Part shown: piece by piece, positions 24,602 through 31,249 of the stretch
How the letters are laid out: each line of letters starts with the position of its first letter
How positions within the stretch are numbered: position 1 is the first letter of the stretch
Source of the DNA: Lachnospiraceae bacterium
Lineage (GTDB): Bacteria > Bacillota > Clostridia > Lachnospirales > Lachnospiraceae
NCBI GenBank assembly: GCA_021203205.1
Contig: JAJQBQ010000023.1
Location: forward strand, 1 to 38,192
Direction of reading: 5' to 3'
DNA length: 38,192 nucleotides
Notes under the pieces: generated by a model
What the model was told of the DNA's origin: nothing
Databases searched by the model: none
Seen by the model: only the letters and a program-made list of their open reading frames with translations
Program-made: the position numbers and the translations under genes

Positions 24602-24741
24602 CTTCCTTCGTTCCTGCCCGCTGTCATTCGCTTTGCTTCCTTCGCTTCTGTCCGCTGTCATTCGCTGTGCTTCCTTCGCTTCTGTCCGCCGTCATTCGCT
24701 GTGCTTCGCTTCCTTCATTTCTGTCCGCTGTCATTCGCTGT
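24602..24741. repeat. 34-bp tandem repeat upstream of the second AAA-ATPase-like gene
   Basis: Four units beginning CTTCCTTCG or a variant start at 24602, 24636, 24670 and 24709 (34, 34, 39 and about 33 bp), each with a core like GTCCGCTGTCATTCGCTG. The third unit has a 5-base insertion. Contiguous, no spacers. Between this array and the promoter at 24991 I see no gene; frames there are chance. Confidence 0.85.
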
Positions 24742-24990
24742 AAGATAAGAAGTGTCCATGCCTGCTTCGCGGCCACCATCAGGGGCACGGCCCATCATTC
24801 TGCGTTGTGCGCTCCGTTTGGATTTATTATCTTTAGGAAGCCGCTCACGAATAGGAACCATCCTTATGCAAAATCTGATGAAACTATATGTCCTGCCCAT
24901 GAAAAAGTCAAGCCTGTTTTTTATATTTGCTTTGGCTCTGTAACGTGTATAGGCCGTTTTTTTATATTTGTTGCAGCCCTGATTTTTTTA

Positions 24991-25019
24991 TTGCACTTTT
25001 GCGTGTCTTCCTATATAAT
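24991..25019 (+). promoter_or_regulatory. Sigma-A promoter for the carbamate kinase gene
   Basis: TTGCAC (24991-24996), 17 bases, TATAAT (25014-25019) on the plus strand: a perfect -10 and 5 of 6 in the -35. Transcription would start near 25026, leaving a leader of about 150 nt. Confidence 0.75.
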
Positions 25020-25178
25020 ATTTCATTATTTGCAATGTGTCAGGCACGCAACAGCTGACACTGACATGGATATTTTTAAGAAGCCTTCCTGGTTATGGAA
25101 GCTCACGCCCTGCCACATGCAGTGTGATGCATTTCTTCCGAAAGGTTTCTGAACAGGCATTGGAAAGGAAGACTCAGC

Positions 25179-26117
25179 ATGAACAATAAAGTAGTGGTAG
25201 CCCTCGGCCGAAACGCCTTTGGGCGCACGTTCCCGGAGCAGAAGGAAATGGTAAAGCAGGCCGCGAAGGCCATCGCGGATCTGGCGGAAGCGAGATATGA
25301 AGTGGTCATCACCCACAGCAACGGCCCGCAGATCGGCCTGATTCAGACGGCCATGACCGAGTACAGCCGCATCTCCGCCTCCCACACGGTGGCGCCCATG
25401 TCGGTGTGCGGCGCCATGAGCCAAGGCTATATCGGATACGACCTGCAGAACGCCATCCGCAGCGAGCTCTTAAACCGCGGCATCTACAAGCCGGTGTCCA
25501 CCATTATCACGCAGGTGCGGGTGGATCCCTTTGACCGGGCCTTTCACAACCCCACCAAGATCATCGGCCGGGTGATGAGCCGGGACGAGGCGGAGTCCGA
25601 GGAGCGCAAGGGCAATTACGTCACCTTCGACTCCCGCCCCCAGTACAACGGCTACCGGCGCATCGTGGCCTCGCCCATGCCCATCGACATCTATGAGATC
25701 GACGCCATCCGCACCCTGGTGGACGCGGGGCAGCTGGTCATCGCGGCGGGCGGCGGCGGCATTCCGGTACTCGACCAGCGCACGCAGCTCAAGGGCGCCA
25801 GCGCCATCATCGAAAAAGACTTCACGGCAGCCAAGCTGGCGGACATGCTGGACGCATCGTACCTGCTCATCCTGACGGCGGGCGATTACCTCACCTACAC
25901 GGACAGCGACGGAAATGAGCAGAATGTGGGCGAAATCTCCGTGAACGAAGCGGAAAAGCTCATCGCAGAAGGGCACTTCGGGCCCACCACAACGCTGCCG
26001 AAAGTGCAGGCCAGCCTCAACTTCGTCACCGCGGGCAGCGGCCGCACGGCCATCATAACCGACCTGGGCCGGGCCAGAGACGGCATTGAGGGGCGCGTGG
26101 GGACGGTGATTCGGTAA
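25179..26117 (+). CDS. arcC: Carbamate kinase
   Basis: A 312-residue amino-acid-kinase-fold enzyme that interconverts carbamoyl phosphate plus ADP with carbamate plus ATP. It shows THSNGPQIGLI, the MSQGYIGYDLQNAI stretch, IDIYEIDAIRTLVDAGQLVIAAGGGGIPV, KGASAIIEKDFTAAKLA and the C-terminal PKVQASLNFV. The N-terminal loop reads VALGRNAFG where most carbamate kinases have ALGGNAL, so Gly is replaced by Arg beside the phosphate-binding loop. The ATG at 25179 has AAAGGAAG upstream. It stands alone with its own promoter and terminator: no arginine deiminase, ornithine or other transcarbamoylase gene is nearby. It is the only convincing plus-strand gene and is notably GC-rich beside its neighbours. 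Confidence 0.92.
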   Translation: MNNKVVVALGRNAFGRTFPEQKEMVKQAAKAIADLAEARYEVVITHSNGPQIGLIQTAMTEYSRISASHTVAPMSVCGAMSQGYIGYDLQNAIRSELLNRGIYKPVSTIITQVRVDPFDRAFHNPTKIIGRVMSRDEAESEERKGNYVTFDSRPQYNGYRRIVASPMPIDIYEIDAIRTLVDAGQLVIAAGGGGIPVLDQRTQLKGASAIIEKDFTAAKLADMLDASYLLILTAGDYLTYTDSDGNEQNVGEISVNEAEKLIAEGHFGPTTTLPKVQASLNFVTAGSGRTAIITDLGRARDGIEGRVGTVIR

Positions 26118-26145
26118 TGATCTGTCGTTAAATAGTTTATAAAAC

Positions 26146-26196
26146 CCCTGAGAGAACTTCATACGAAAACTCTCTCAGGGATTTTTGTCGTTTTTT
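26146..26196 (+). terminator. Bidirectional terminator between convergent arcC and rloB
   Basis: CCCTGAGAGA (26146-26155) pairs with TCTCTCAGGG (26171-26180), followed on the plus strand by ATTTTTGTCGTTTTTT and on the minus strand by GGTTTTAT. It serves both convergent genes. A near-identical copy lies at 29963-30004. Confidence 0.85.
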
Positions 26197-26199
26197 CCA

Positions 26200-26895
26200 T
26201 TAATTCTTTGAAACTCCACAGAGTTCCATAATCATCTGAACCACCTCGTGGACGGAAGTTGCCGGATTATCATGATAAAACTTATAATTTTTATAATTCT
26301 CCTGCTTGTTGCCTGATTCCACATTAACACTTTCAATTCTTCTTGCATTCTCAATCGCCTGAAATACCGAATCCAATGTCACAAACTCCTCCAGAATCTT
26401 TTTAAACTCTTCCTCCTTTTTGAATTCATCCATTCTTGAATACTTTCGATGAAAGTGCCTGTTAATCAACTTCAAATATGCGTGTCTGTCCGTTACCGTA
26501 TAATTAATATTTCCCGCAACATGAAGCAACATCCACAGGTCGAACGCATAATTTGAATATCCCAGCTCATATCCGATATGAAATGTTTTCTTTGCTTTCT
26601 CCATTTCATCTATGATTCCATAGAATTTTCCACGGAAAACTTCATTCTCATAATCCTCAACATCCTGAATATGGAAATATGGGATTCCACTCCTGTTCAT
26701 TGTTTCCGTTGGTTTATGGGCAAGTCTCTTTGCATAGCTCATAGGGGATTCAACCATAGATTTGATTTTCAAATTATAGGTGTTTCTGCCTGACTGATTA
26801 ATCAATTCTGCCAGATGAGCAAAATAAAATGTTTCACAATTCCTGCCCTCAACAGACATATATATTTGCCTGGTTTCCTTCTTATACGTTCTCAC
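26200..26895 (-). CDS. RloB-like protein (AbiL-type defence partner)
   Basis: A 231-residue protein of the RloB family. The N-terminus has SVEGRNCETFYFAHL, matching the EG..TE..YF family motif, and FHIQDVEDYEN supplies the second acidic cluster, together a Toprim-like acidic pattern. SNYAFDLWMLLH and a C-terminal NPATSVHEVVQMI follow. RloB proteins pair with an AAA ATPase in AbiL-type abortive-infection loci and in restriction islands; the likely role is a nuclease-like effector, which is inference. The GTG at 26895 has GGAGG eight bases upstream and overlaps the end of the ATPase gene by 14 bases, implying coupled translation. Base composition is clearly AT-richer than that of the housekeeping genes. 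Confidence 0.75.
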   Translation of the reverse strand: MRTYKKETRQIYMSVEGRNCETFYFAHLAELINQSGRNTYNLKIKSMVESPMSYAKRLAHKPTETMNRSGIPYFHIQDVEDYENEVFRGKFYGIIDEMEKAKKTFHIGYELGYSNYAFDLWMLLHVAGNINYTVTDRHAYLKLINRHFHRKYSRMDEFKKEEEFKKILEEFVTLDSVFQAIENARRIESVNVESGNKQENYKNYKFYHDNPATSVHEVVQMIMELCGVSKN

Positions 26896-28234
26896 TCTCT
26901 GCTCCTCCCCTCATAATATCAGCAAATATATCCGTTAGGTCGGAATCCGGCATTGCTCCATAACGGTTCATAAGATAATTCCTCATGTAATCGCTTGTCT
27001 TCCGTACATTTTCTTTTCCGTTTGCTTTAAAATCGGACAGTGCATATAAACTGCTGGATTTTGTCTCCGAATCTCTCTCCACAAATTTAATTTCGTCACG
27101 CCGAAGCAGCCTTGAATTAAGATAAACAACATTATGCGTGTTAAAGATCAACTGGGCACCGTTTTTGTTTACGGAATCATTATGGAACACAGAAATCAGA
27201 CTCATAACAATATCTGGATGCAGTGATGCGTCCAATTCATCCATTACAAGCACTGCACCGCTTTTCATGGCAGTGATTATCGCCGGCATAATGGATACCA
27301 GCCTCAATGTCCCCACGGATTCAATCTGGTCAGAATCTACGCCATATCCATAAGATGACCCTGCATTTTTGCTAATCACAGACACAATTTTAACCGTGTG
27401 TGTCTCAGCATCCTGCATATAGGCCAGATCTGTACCAACAATACCGGCCTCTTTCGCAATGCGATTGATATTTTTTTCAATCAGCGCCTGATTTTCCGTC
27501 CCGGGTTCGCCCAGCACATTCGGCGTAAAACGCGCTCTATCCGCAGAATTTATCACAAAGAACTGATCCTTAAACCAGTTTTTTATCTCAACAACTAATT
27601 TTTTGCTGCAAAAAGAACTGAAATCCGATGTGAGTAACAGAGTATCTTCCGCGATGTTACTGCTCATGGATTCTTTTGTCTTATTTGCGTCAGCGACACT
27701 ATAACCAACATTCAAGAAACTCTCCATAGGCTTCAGTGACAGCTTATTTACCGCATCCCTGCTGCGCTCAAATATGATTTTGTCATTTACAAAAAGCTGC
27801 TCCCTGTCAATATATCTCTCTGCTTTCTTTTGAAGGAATTCTCCAAGAAATGCAGAAAACCCGTAACAGTATTTCACACCGTGATACACAAATGTCACTT
27901 CGAAGCTGACCGGTTTCTGCTCATCGCTAAAAGCGAATGGCACCATCGACATATGATGACTTACGTGATCCATAGAGCGGTCATCTTCCATGTCATTTAT
28001 ATTGCCCCGAAGCACAATCTGACGCATACATGACATGGCGTTTATCACAGAGGTTTTTCCTCCTGCGTTCGCTCCATATATAACCGAGACCGAAAGGGCC
28101 GACTCTGTTTTATTGCCGGCCTCGCATTTCAGAATACTGTATTCAAGATCATTCATTCTCTTTTCCGGAACCATATTGAAATCAAATCCATCCTGAAATG
28201 ATTTAAAATTGTCACACTTGAAATTTAAAAGCAT
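26882..28234 (-). CDS. AAA/ABC-type ATPase, RloA-like (AbiL-type defence)
   Basis: A 450-residue OLD/RloA-type ATPase. The N-terminal strand pattern MLLNFKCDNFKSF is typical of this class. Walker A is IYGANAGGKTSV (about 52-63), Walker B is VLVMDELDASLHPD near 340, and the switch histidine lies in FNTHNVVYLNS. No nuclease domain is fused to it; the RloB-like partner downstream supplies the second component. The ATG at 28234 is chosen because GGAGG lies eight bases upstream. The pair has its own promoter (28378-28406) next to a short inverted repeat. AT-rich composition and position among decayed mobile genes suggest acquisition by transfer. Related two-gene systems (AbiL, PARIS, OLD/Gabija) act against phage; activity here is inferred. 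Confidence 0.8.
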   Translation of the reverse strand: MLLNFKCDNFKSFQDGFDFNMVPEKRMNDLEYSILKCEAGNKTESALSVSVIYGANAGGKTSVINAMSCMRQIVLRGNINDMEDDRSMDHVSHHMSMVPFAFSDEQKPVSFEVTFVYHGVKYCYGFSAFLGEFLQKKAERYIDREQLFVNDKIIFERSRDAVNKLSLKPMESFLNVGYSVADANKTKESMSSNIAEDTLLLTSDFSSFCSKKLVVEIKNWFKDQFFVINSADRARFTPNVLGEPGTENQALIEKNINRIAKEAGIVGTDLAYMQDAETHTVKIVSVISKNAGSSYGYGVDSDQIESVGTLRLVSIMPAIITAMKSGAVLVMDELDASLHPDIVMSLISVFHNDSVNKNGAQLIFNTHNVVYLNSRLLRRDEIKFVERDSETKSSSLYALSDFKANGKENVRKTSDYMRNYLMNRYGAMPDSDLTDIFADIMRGGAESENV

Positions 28235-28377
28235 TCTATGCACCTCCGTTATTGCTATGATGCCGGGATCAAAACGTACAATATCAGGAATTCCTCCTTA
28301 ACGCATGTCAGGCCCTCCCTGTACTCTCTATGGGATCTGCAAAACCGAACCCATGATTCCTGATCCTGATGTCATAT

Positions 28378-28406
28378 AATATACCATGACGCGCGATTTT
28401 AGTCAA
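28378..28406 (-). promoter_or_regulatory. Sigma-A promoter for the RloA/RloB pair
   Basis: TTGACT (28401-28406), 17 bases, then an AT-rich TATATT-like -10 (28378-28383) on the minus strand. The leader to the start at 28234 is about 135 nt. Confidence 0.6.
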
Positions 28407-28411
28407 TATTC

Positions 28412-28428
28412 GTGCCAGAAAATGGCAC
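28412..28428. promoter_or_regulatory. Operator-like inverted repeat beside the rloAB promoter
   Basis: GTGCCA, five bases (GAAAA), TGGCAC: a perfect 6-bp inverted pair starting five bases upstream of the -35 box. The position suits an activator or repressor site; no regulator gene is adjacent. Confidence 0.4.
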
Positions 28429-28473
28429 AAAATCTGCTTTTATTTGCTTTCTATTTCTCTTCCTTTTCACAGA

Positions 28474-28773
28474 TCACTTTTTCAATTCAGGGATCACAAT
28501 ACCTTCGCTCAAGTTGCACATTTCCCTCATCTCCTCTCTGAACGCTTCCTCATGCGCCATGTCATATTCAGTCTGCAGAATATCAATCCGCTCTTCCGGC
28601 GGCAACTCCGGCGAAAACAATGTACTCAGCAGACGATGCAGTTCATATCCGTCGCCCTTCTCCGGCAATTCATTTGGAACCCCCAGCAGAACGATGTTAA
28701 TCATGTCCAGCTTTCCTTCCCAGTCATAATTTCCCATGAGCGCATCGTTTGTAAGATAAAGCAAGAAATGCAA
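28474..28773 (-). pseudogene. Fragment of an Rpn-like nuclease gene (copy C)
   Basis: The 99-codon frame matches, almost residue for residue, the middle of the intact gene at 31250-32188 (LTNDALMGNYDWEGKLDMI through MCNLSEGI). It lacks the whole nuclease half, and after NLSEGI its C-terminus is replaced by six unrelated residues. Homology on the upstream side stops at the 15-bp direct repeat 28766-28780, where an ATG arises by chance. It is a remnant, not a functional gene. Confidence 0.85.
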
Positions 28774-28780
28774 TGGTTTT
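28766..28780. repeat. 15-bp direct repeat, left copy
   Basis: AAATGCAATGGTTTT, identical to 29849-29863. It lies exactly where the Rpn fragment homology ends, 29 bp left of the DUF3800 stop. Confidence 0.7.
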
Positions 28781-28808
28781 TATCGCTGGAAATGCTATTT
28801 TGTTAATG

Positions 28809-29486
28809 TCATATCCATTCTTTTTTATTTAAAGGTTTGATATAATTCTTCTTCAGGTCACGGACGCTTCCAAAAAATGCCATTTCTGATTTGGAAAACG
28901 TATTATTCTCCAATTTTAATTTGACTAACTCCAGAGTGCAGAGCAGGTCAGCTGCCTGAAAAAGTTTATACTCGGAAGGCATAACCTTTCGAAAAACAGG
29001 ATTAGGGAGTAAAGCATTAAAAACTGAGGAAAGAATTTTGCTAACCTCAACCTGTCCATTGTCATAGTAGATTTTCACATTATCAAAAGACAAAAAAGAA
29101 TCATAATGTTCTCTGATAAATTGAGAAATCTGTTTTGACAATCTTCCTGTTGCATCAACGACATCCGGGAAATGTTTTTTCTCTATGTAAAAGCACTTGT
29201 AACGGATATTAGCCTGTCGAATAAAAGCAACCATTTTGTTGAATATTCTCCGGCGTTCCTCTATGGATAAGTTTTTGTATATCTCTTCTTTACGAATAAT
29301 AGGCCCGGTATGTATGCAAAGGTTATTCATACCTAAATATGAGAGTTCCTGATTCAGTTTTAAAACAGCAGGCTGAATATTTTCTTCCTGATCATGAAAA
29401 ACCATTGCAATTATGTAATACGGTGAATGATAATCATACTCTCCGAAATCACCAGATTCATCAATAAATACGCTTAATTCTTTCAA
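28809..29486 (-). CDS. DUF3800 domain protein
   Basis: A 225-residue DUF3800 (PF12686) protein. The family marks are the N-terminal FIDESGDFG (residues 7-15, acidic residues on the first strand), a middle acidic strand with KIYYDNGQ, and the C-terminal FQAADLLC helix. The fold is thought to be RNase H-like, so a nuclease-type activity is plausible but not established. The start is a TTG at 29486 with AGAGGT eight bases upstream; no ATG fits better. A promoter, a short structured RNA and an intrinsic terminator lie directly upstream, so the gene would be made by read-through past that terminator. The gene is AT-rich and lies between two remnants of an unrelated gene family, as in a defence or mobile region. 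Confidence 0.85.
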   Translation of the reverse strand: MKELSVFIDESGDFGEYDYHSPYYIIAMVFHDQEENIQPAVLKLNQELSYLGMNNLCIHTGPIIRKEEIYKNLSIEERRRIFNKMVAFIRQANIRYKCFYIEKKHFPDVVDATGRLSKQISQFIREHYDSFLSFDNVKIYYDNGQVEVSKILSSVFNALLPNPVFRKVMPSEYKLFQAADLLCTLELVKLKLENNTFSKSEMAFFGSVRDLKKNYIKPLNKKEWI

Positions 29487-29511
29487 TGCAGGATACCTCT
29501 ATAACATCTGT

Positions 29512-29538
29512 AAAAAAATGGCGGGGAACTTCCCCGCC
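29512..29538 (-). terminator. Intrinsic terminator between the leader RNA and the DUF3800 gene
   Basis: GGCGGGG and CCCCGCC form a 7-bp stem with a 5-base loop (29520-29538; palindromic over 19 bases), followed on the minus strand by A and seven T. It lies between the promoter and the DUF3800 start, so it should limit expression of that gene. Confidence 0.8.
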
Positions 29539-29591
29539 CGTGATGGACCTGGGTCTTGCGACCAGCCCAAAATGAAATCACTGATTTCGTT
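29512..29591 (-). ncRNA. Candidate structured RNA upstream of the DUF3800 gene
   Basis: From the predicted start near 29591 the minus-strand transcript is about 80 nt and folds into three stems. The first is a palindromic GAAATCA/TGATTTC hairpin (29574-29588). The second is CUGG-UC closing a GCAA (GNRA) tetraloop with GA-C-CCAG (29549-29565, one bulged C). The third is a GC-rich terminator stem (29520-29538) followed by seven T. Structured RNAs upstream of DUF3800 genes are known as several Rfam motif families (recalled, not searched). A promoter, RNA, terminator and protein gene in this order also match type III toxin-antitoxin loci. Which class it belongs to is undetermined. Confidence 0.5.
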
Positions 29592-29597
29592 GAAAAT

Positions 29598-29626
29598 AGT
29601 ATATGCGAAAACTGATAAAAATGCAA
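29598..29626 (-). promoter_or_regulatory. Sigma-A promoter for the leader RNA and DUF3800 gene
   Basis: TTGCAT (29621-29626), 17 bases, TATACT (29598-29603) on the minus strand; 4 of 6 and 5 of 6 matches with ideal spacing, only about 60 bp before a strong terminator. Confidence 0.6.
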
Positions 29627-29759
29627 CAGGAATTTTAAAATTCGTCCGATAAAAATTTCACTCCCGGGTCAAAAGAGCGGCCTTAAAACCATAGGTTCTC
29701 CGGTTGTACTTATTATAACAACAGCCCCGTCCCGACCCCTGCCCCGACCGACGCGATGA

Positions 29760-29775
29760 TGTACCTTAAGGTACA
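29760..29775. repeat. 16-bp perfect palindrome in a non-coding stretch
   Basis: TGTACCTTAAGGTACA. It lies in the 29627-29962 gap, which has no gene I can support; a C-rich stretch (29729-29750) precedes it. It could be a dimeric regulator site or a remnant; no promoter is evident beside it. Confidence 0.4.
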
Positions 29776-29848
29776 CTGTCATTTGAATCACACTCCATTC
29801 GTGATGAATTTTTCTCCCGTGCTGATAATTTTAGTGCCTGACGGAGGA

Positions 29849-29863
29849 AAATGCAATGGTTTT
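29849..29863. repeat. 15-bp direct repeat, right copy
   Basis: AAATGCAATGGTTTT, identical to 28766-28780. The two copies bracket 1.07 kb holding the DUF3800 gene, its RNA and its promoter. Confidence 0.7.
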
Positions 29864-29962
29864 CTTTTAAGTTGAATACTACAGGGCCCGTCATCCCTTT
29901 ATATATTTCTGATTACGGCTTTTAGGTTTACTCATGCGCTCCCATGACTTCTAAGAGAAAAC

Positions 29963-30004
29963 CCCTGAGAGAACTTCATACAGAAACTCTCTCAGGGATT
30001 TTTT
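29963..30004 (-). terminator. Terminator, second copy of the arcC/rloB hairpin
   Basis: CCCTGAGAGA (29963-29972) pairs with TCTCTCAGGG (29988-29997), T-rich on both sides. The 46 bases including the loop (GAACTTCATAC...AAACTC) are nearly identical to 26141-26186, so it is a dispersed copy, not a chance hairpin. Here it would end minus-strand transcripts from the Rpn remnant. Confidence 0.75.
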
Positions 30005-30087
30005 ATCGTTTCCTTACGTCGGCTTTTAATAACTACAGAATTCCTTCGTCCGAACTGTCTGTCATATATTAATATATTTTTCAGGTT

Positions 30088-30495
30088 TTACGACAAACCA
30101 AATGCCTGCATGGCCTGTTCAGGAGTTGAATCCGGATGATCCTTCATCCACTGAATAGCGGCCATCAGGCCTTTCTTCATCCCTCTTGCTTCTCCTTTTG
30201 CTTCCCCTTCTTTATATCCACTCTCCCAAATGCCTTCGCTTAAGTTACACATCTCCATCATCTCCTTCCCGAGCGCTTCCTCATGCGCCATGTCATATTC
30301 AGTCTGCAGAATATCAATCCGCTCTTCCGGCGGCAACTCCGGCGAAAACAATGTACTCAGCAGACGATGCAGTTCATATCCGTCGCCCTTCTCCGGCAAT
30401 TCATTTGGAACCCCCAGCAGAACGATGTTAATCATGTCCAGCTTTCCTTCCCAGTCATAATTTCCCATGAGCGCATCGTTTGTGAGATAAAGCAA
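30088..30495 (-). pseudogene. 5'-truncated Rpn-like nuclease gene (copy B)
   Basis: About 135 codons matching the C-terminal part of the gene at 31250-32188, from LTNDALMGNYDWEG to the family end QAFGLS, with a helical charged region (GEAKGEARGMKKG). The nuclease half is missing. At the breakpoint (about 30495-30505) the sequence jumps to what lies upstream of the intact gene (TTCTTATGTACAACCGG at 30511 and 32249), so some 590 bp have been deleted internally. The breakpoint side shared with copy C (AGATAAAGCAAGA) shows that these two derive from a sister copy. Confidence 0.85.
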
Positions 30496-30564
30496 GATTA
30501 TCACAAAAGTTTCTTATGTACAACCGGAAATTATCATGATTTAATCAGGGGGAGTGTCAGATGT

Positions 30565-30650
30565 ATCCTGCTCCACCATATATTCCTCCGCCGGCAGCTG
30601 CTCTGCCACGTACCGCTCCTCCGGCGCCGTTTCTTCCCCACACTTCACCA
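30565..30650 (-). pseudogene. Remnant of the SANT-like gene (copy B)
   Basis: About 28 codons matching the C-terminus of the gene at 32383-32886 (VKCGEETAPEER, VAEQLPAEEYMVEQD). Everything upstream, including the DNA-binding part, is gone; the frame runs on to 30777 through unrelated sequence. Together with the remnant at 30088-30495 it shows that the two-gene cassette was duplicated and then decayed. The rest of 30651-31060 holds no gene; GATATCCACGA-like motifs near 30977 and 31021 are weak direct repeats. Confidence 0.75.
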
Positions 30651-31060
30651 CTCTTAGCTGTTCCTTATACTCATAACGATACTCCCTTTGAGACGAGCCA
30701 TAACCATAAACTCTGTCATGATTCATCTCAAAAAGAATACTTTTCACGAGTCTTTGCCCAAGTGAGGAAAGATTCACTTCACTTCATTTCTGTGATTCCT
30801 CAGCGGTCATTCAAATTACAGTCCGTGTAACAGTTTCTGCAGAAAGTCTGATGCCAGCATCATAAACGGCTGTAGCTGTCAGACTGTCCGCTAGGGACCT
30901 AAACCTTCCTGACGCTCCCGCAGCTCATACATCATGTCAGTTTCCCTGATGGGACTTTGATCGGTCAGGAGTGGTATCCACGAGGTGGCATGCAGCTGGG
31001 ACTCCGATCAGTCATCGGCGATATCCACGAAACGGCATACAAGCCAATAGATTTGCATAT

Positions 31061-31112
31061 TAAAAACCCCGGGGACTTTCCTTTTCGGACTGTCTCCCGG
31101 GATTTTCTATTT
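31061..31112 (-). terminator. Terminator after the intact Rpn-like gene
   Basis: CCCGGG arms at 31068-31073 and 31096-31101 with a GU pair and a 22-base loop. On the minus strand the stem runs into GTTTTTAATAT, and on the plus strand into ATTTTCTATTTT. About 150 bp past the Rpn-like stop. Confidence 0.6.
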
Positions 31113-31249
31113 TATAGTATTTTACTGTCTGAACTTAAAGATATGGTACTGTCTCAAAAATAACGAGCATAACAACATGACACTTTGGGTTTCTTCGCGC
31201 TACGCGCTCTTGAAGCTGTGTCATAATATCAGGTGAAAAAAATTCGTTT

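Noticed and set aside
24667-25152. Plus-strand frame upstream of arcC
   Set aside because: It runs through the 34-bp tandem repeats and across the arcC promoter; no ribosome binding site.
26200-28234. PARIS (AriA/AriB) identification of the ATPase pair
   Set aside because: The partner reads as RloB-like (EG..TE..YF pattern) and not as the DUF4435 protein of PARIS; AbiL/RloAB fits better.
29640-29960. Gene or riboswitch between the DUF3800 promoter and the repeated terminator
   Set aside because: No frame with a ribosome binding site and no recognisable aptamer; only a 16-bp palindrome and a C-rich stretch stand out.
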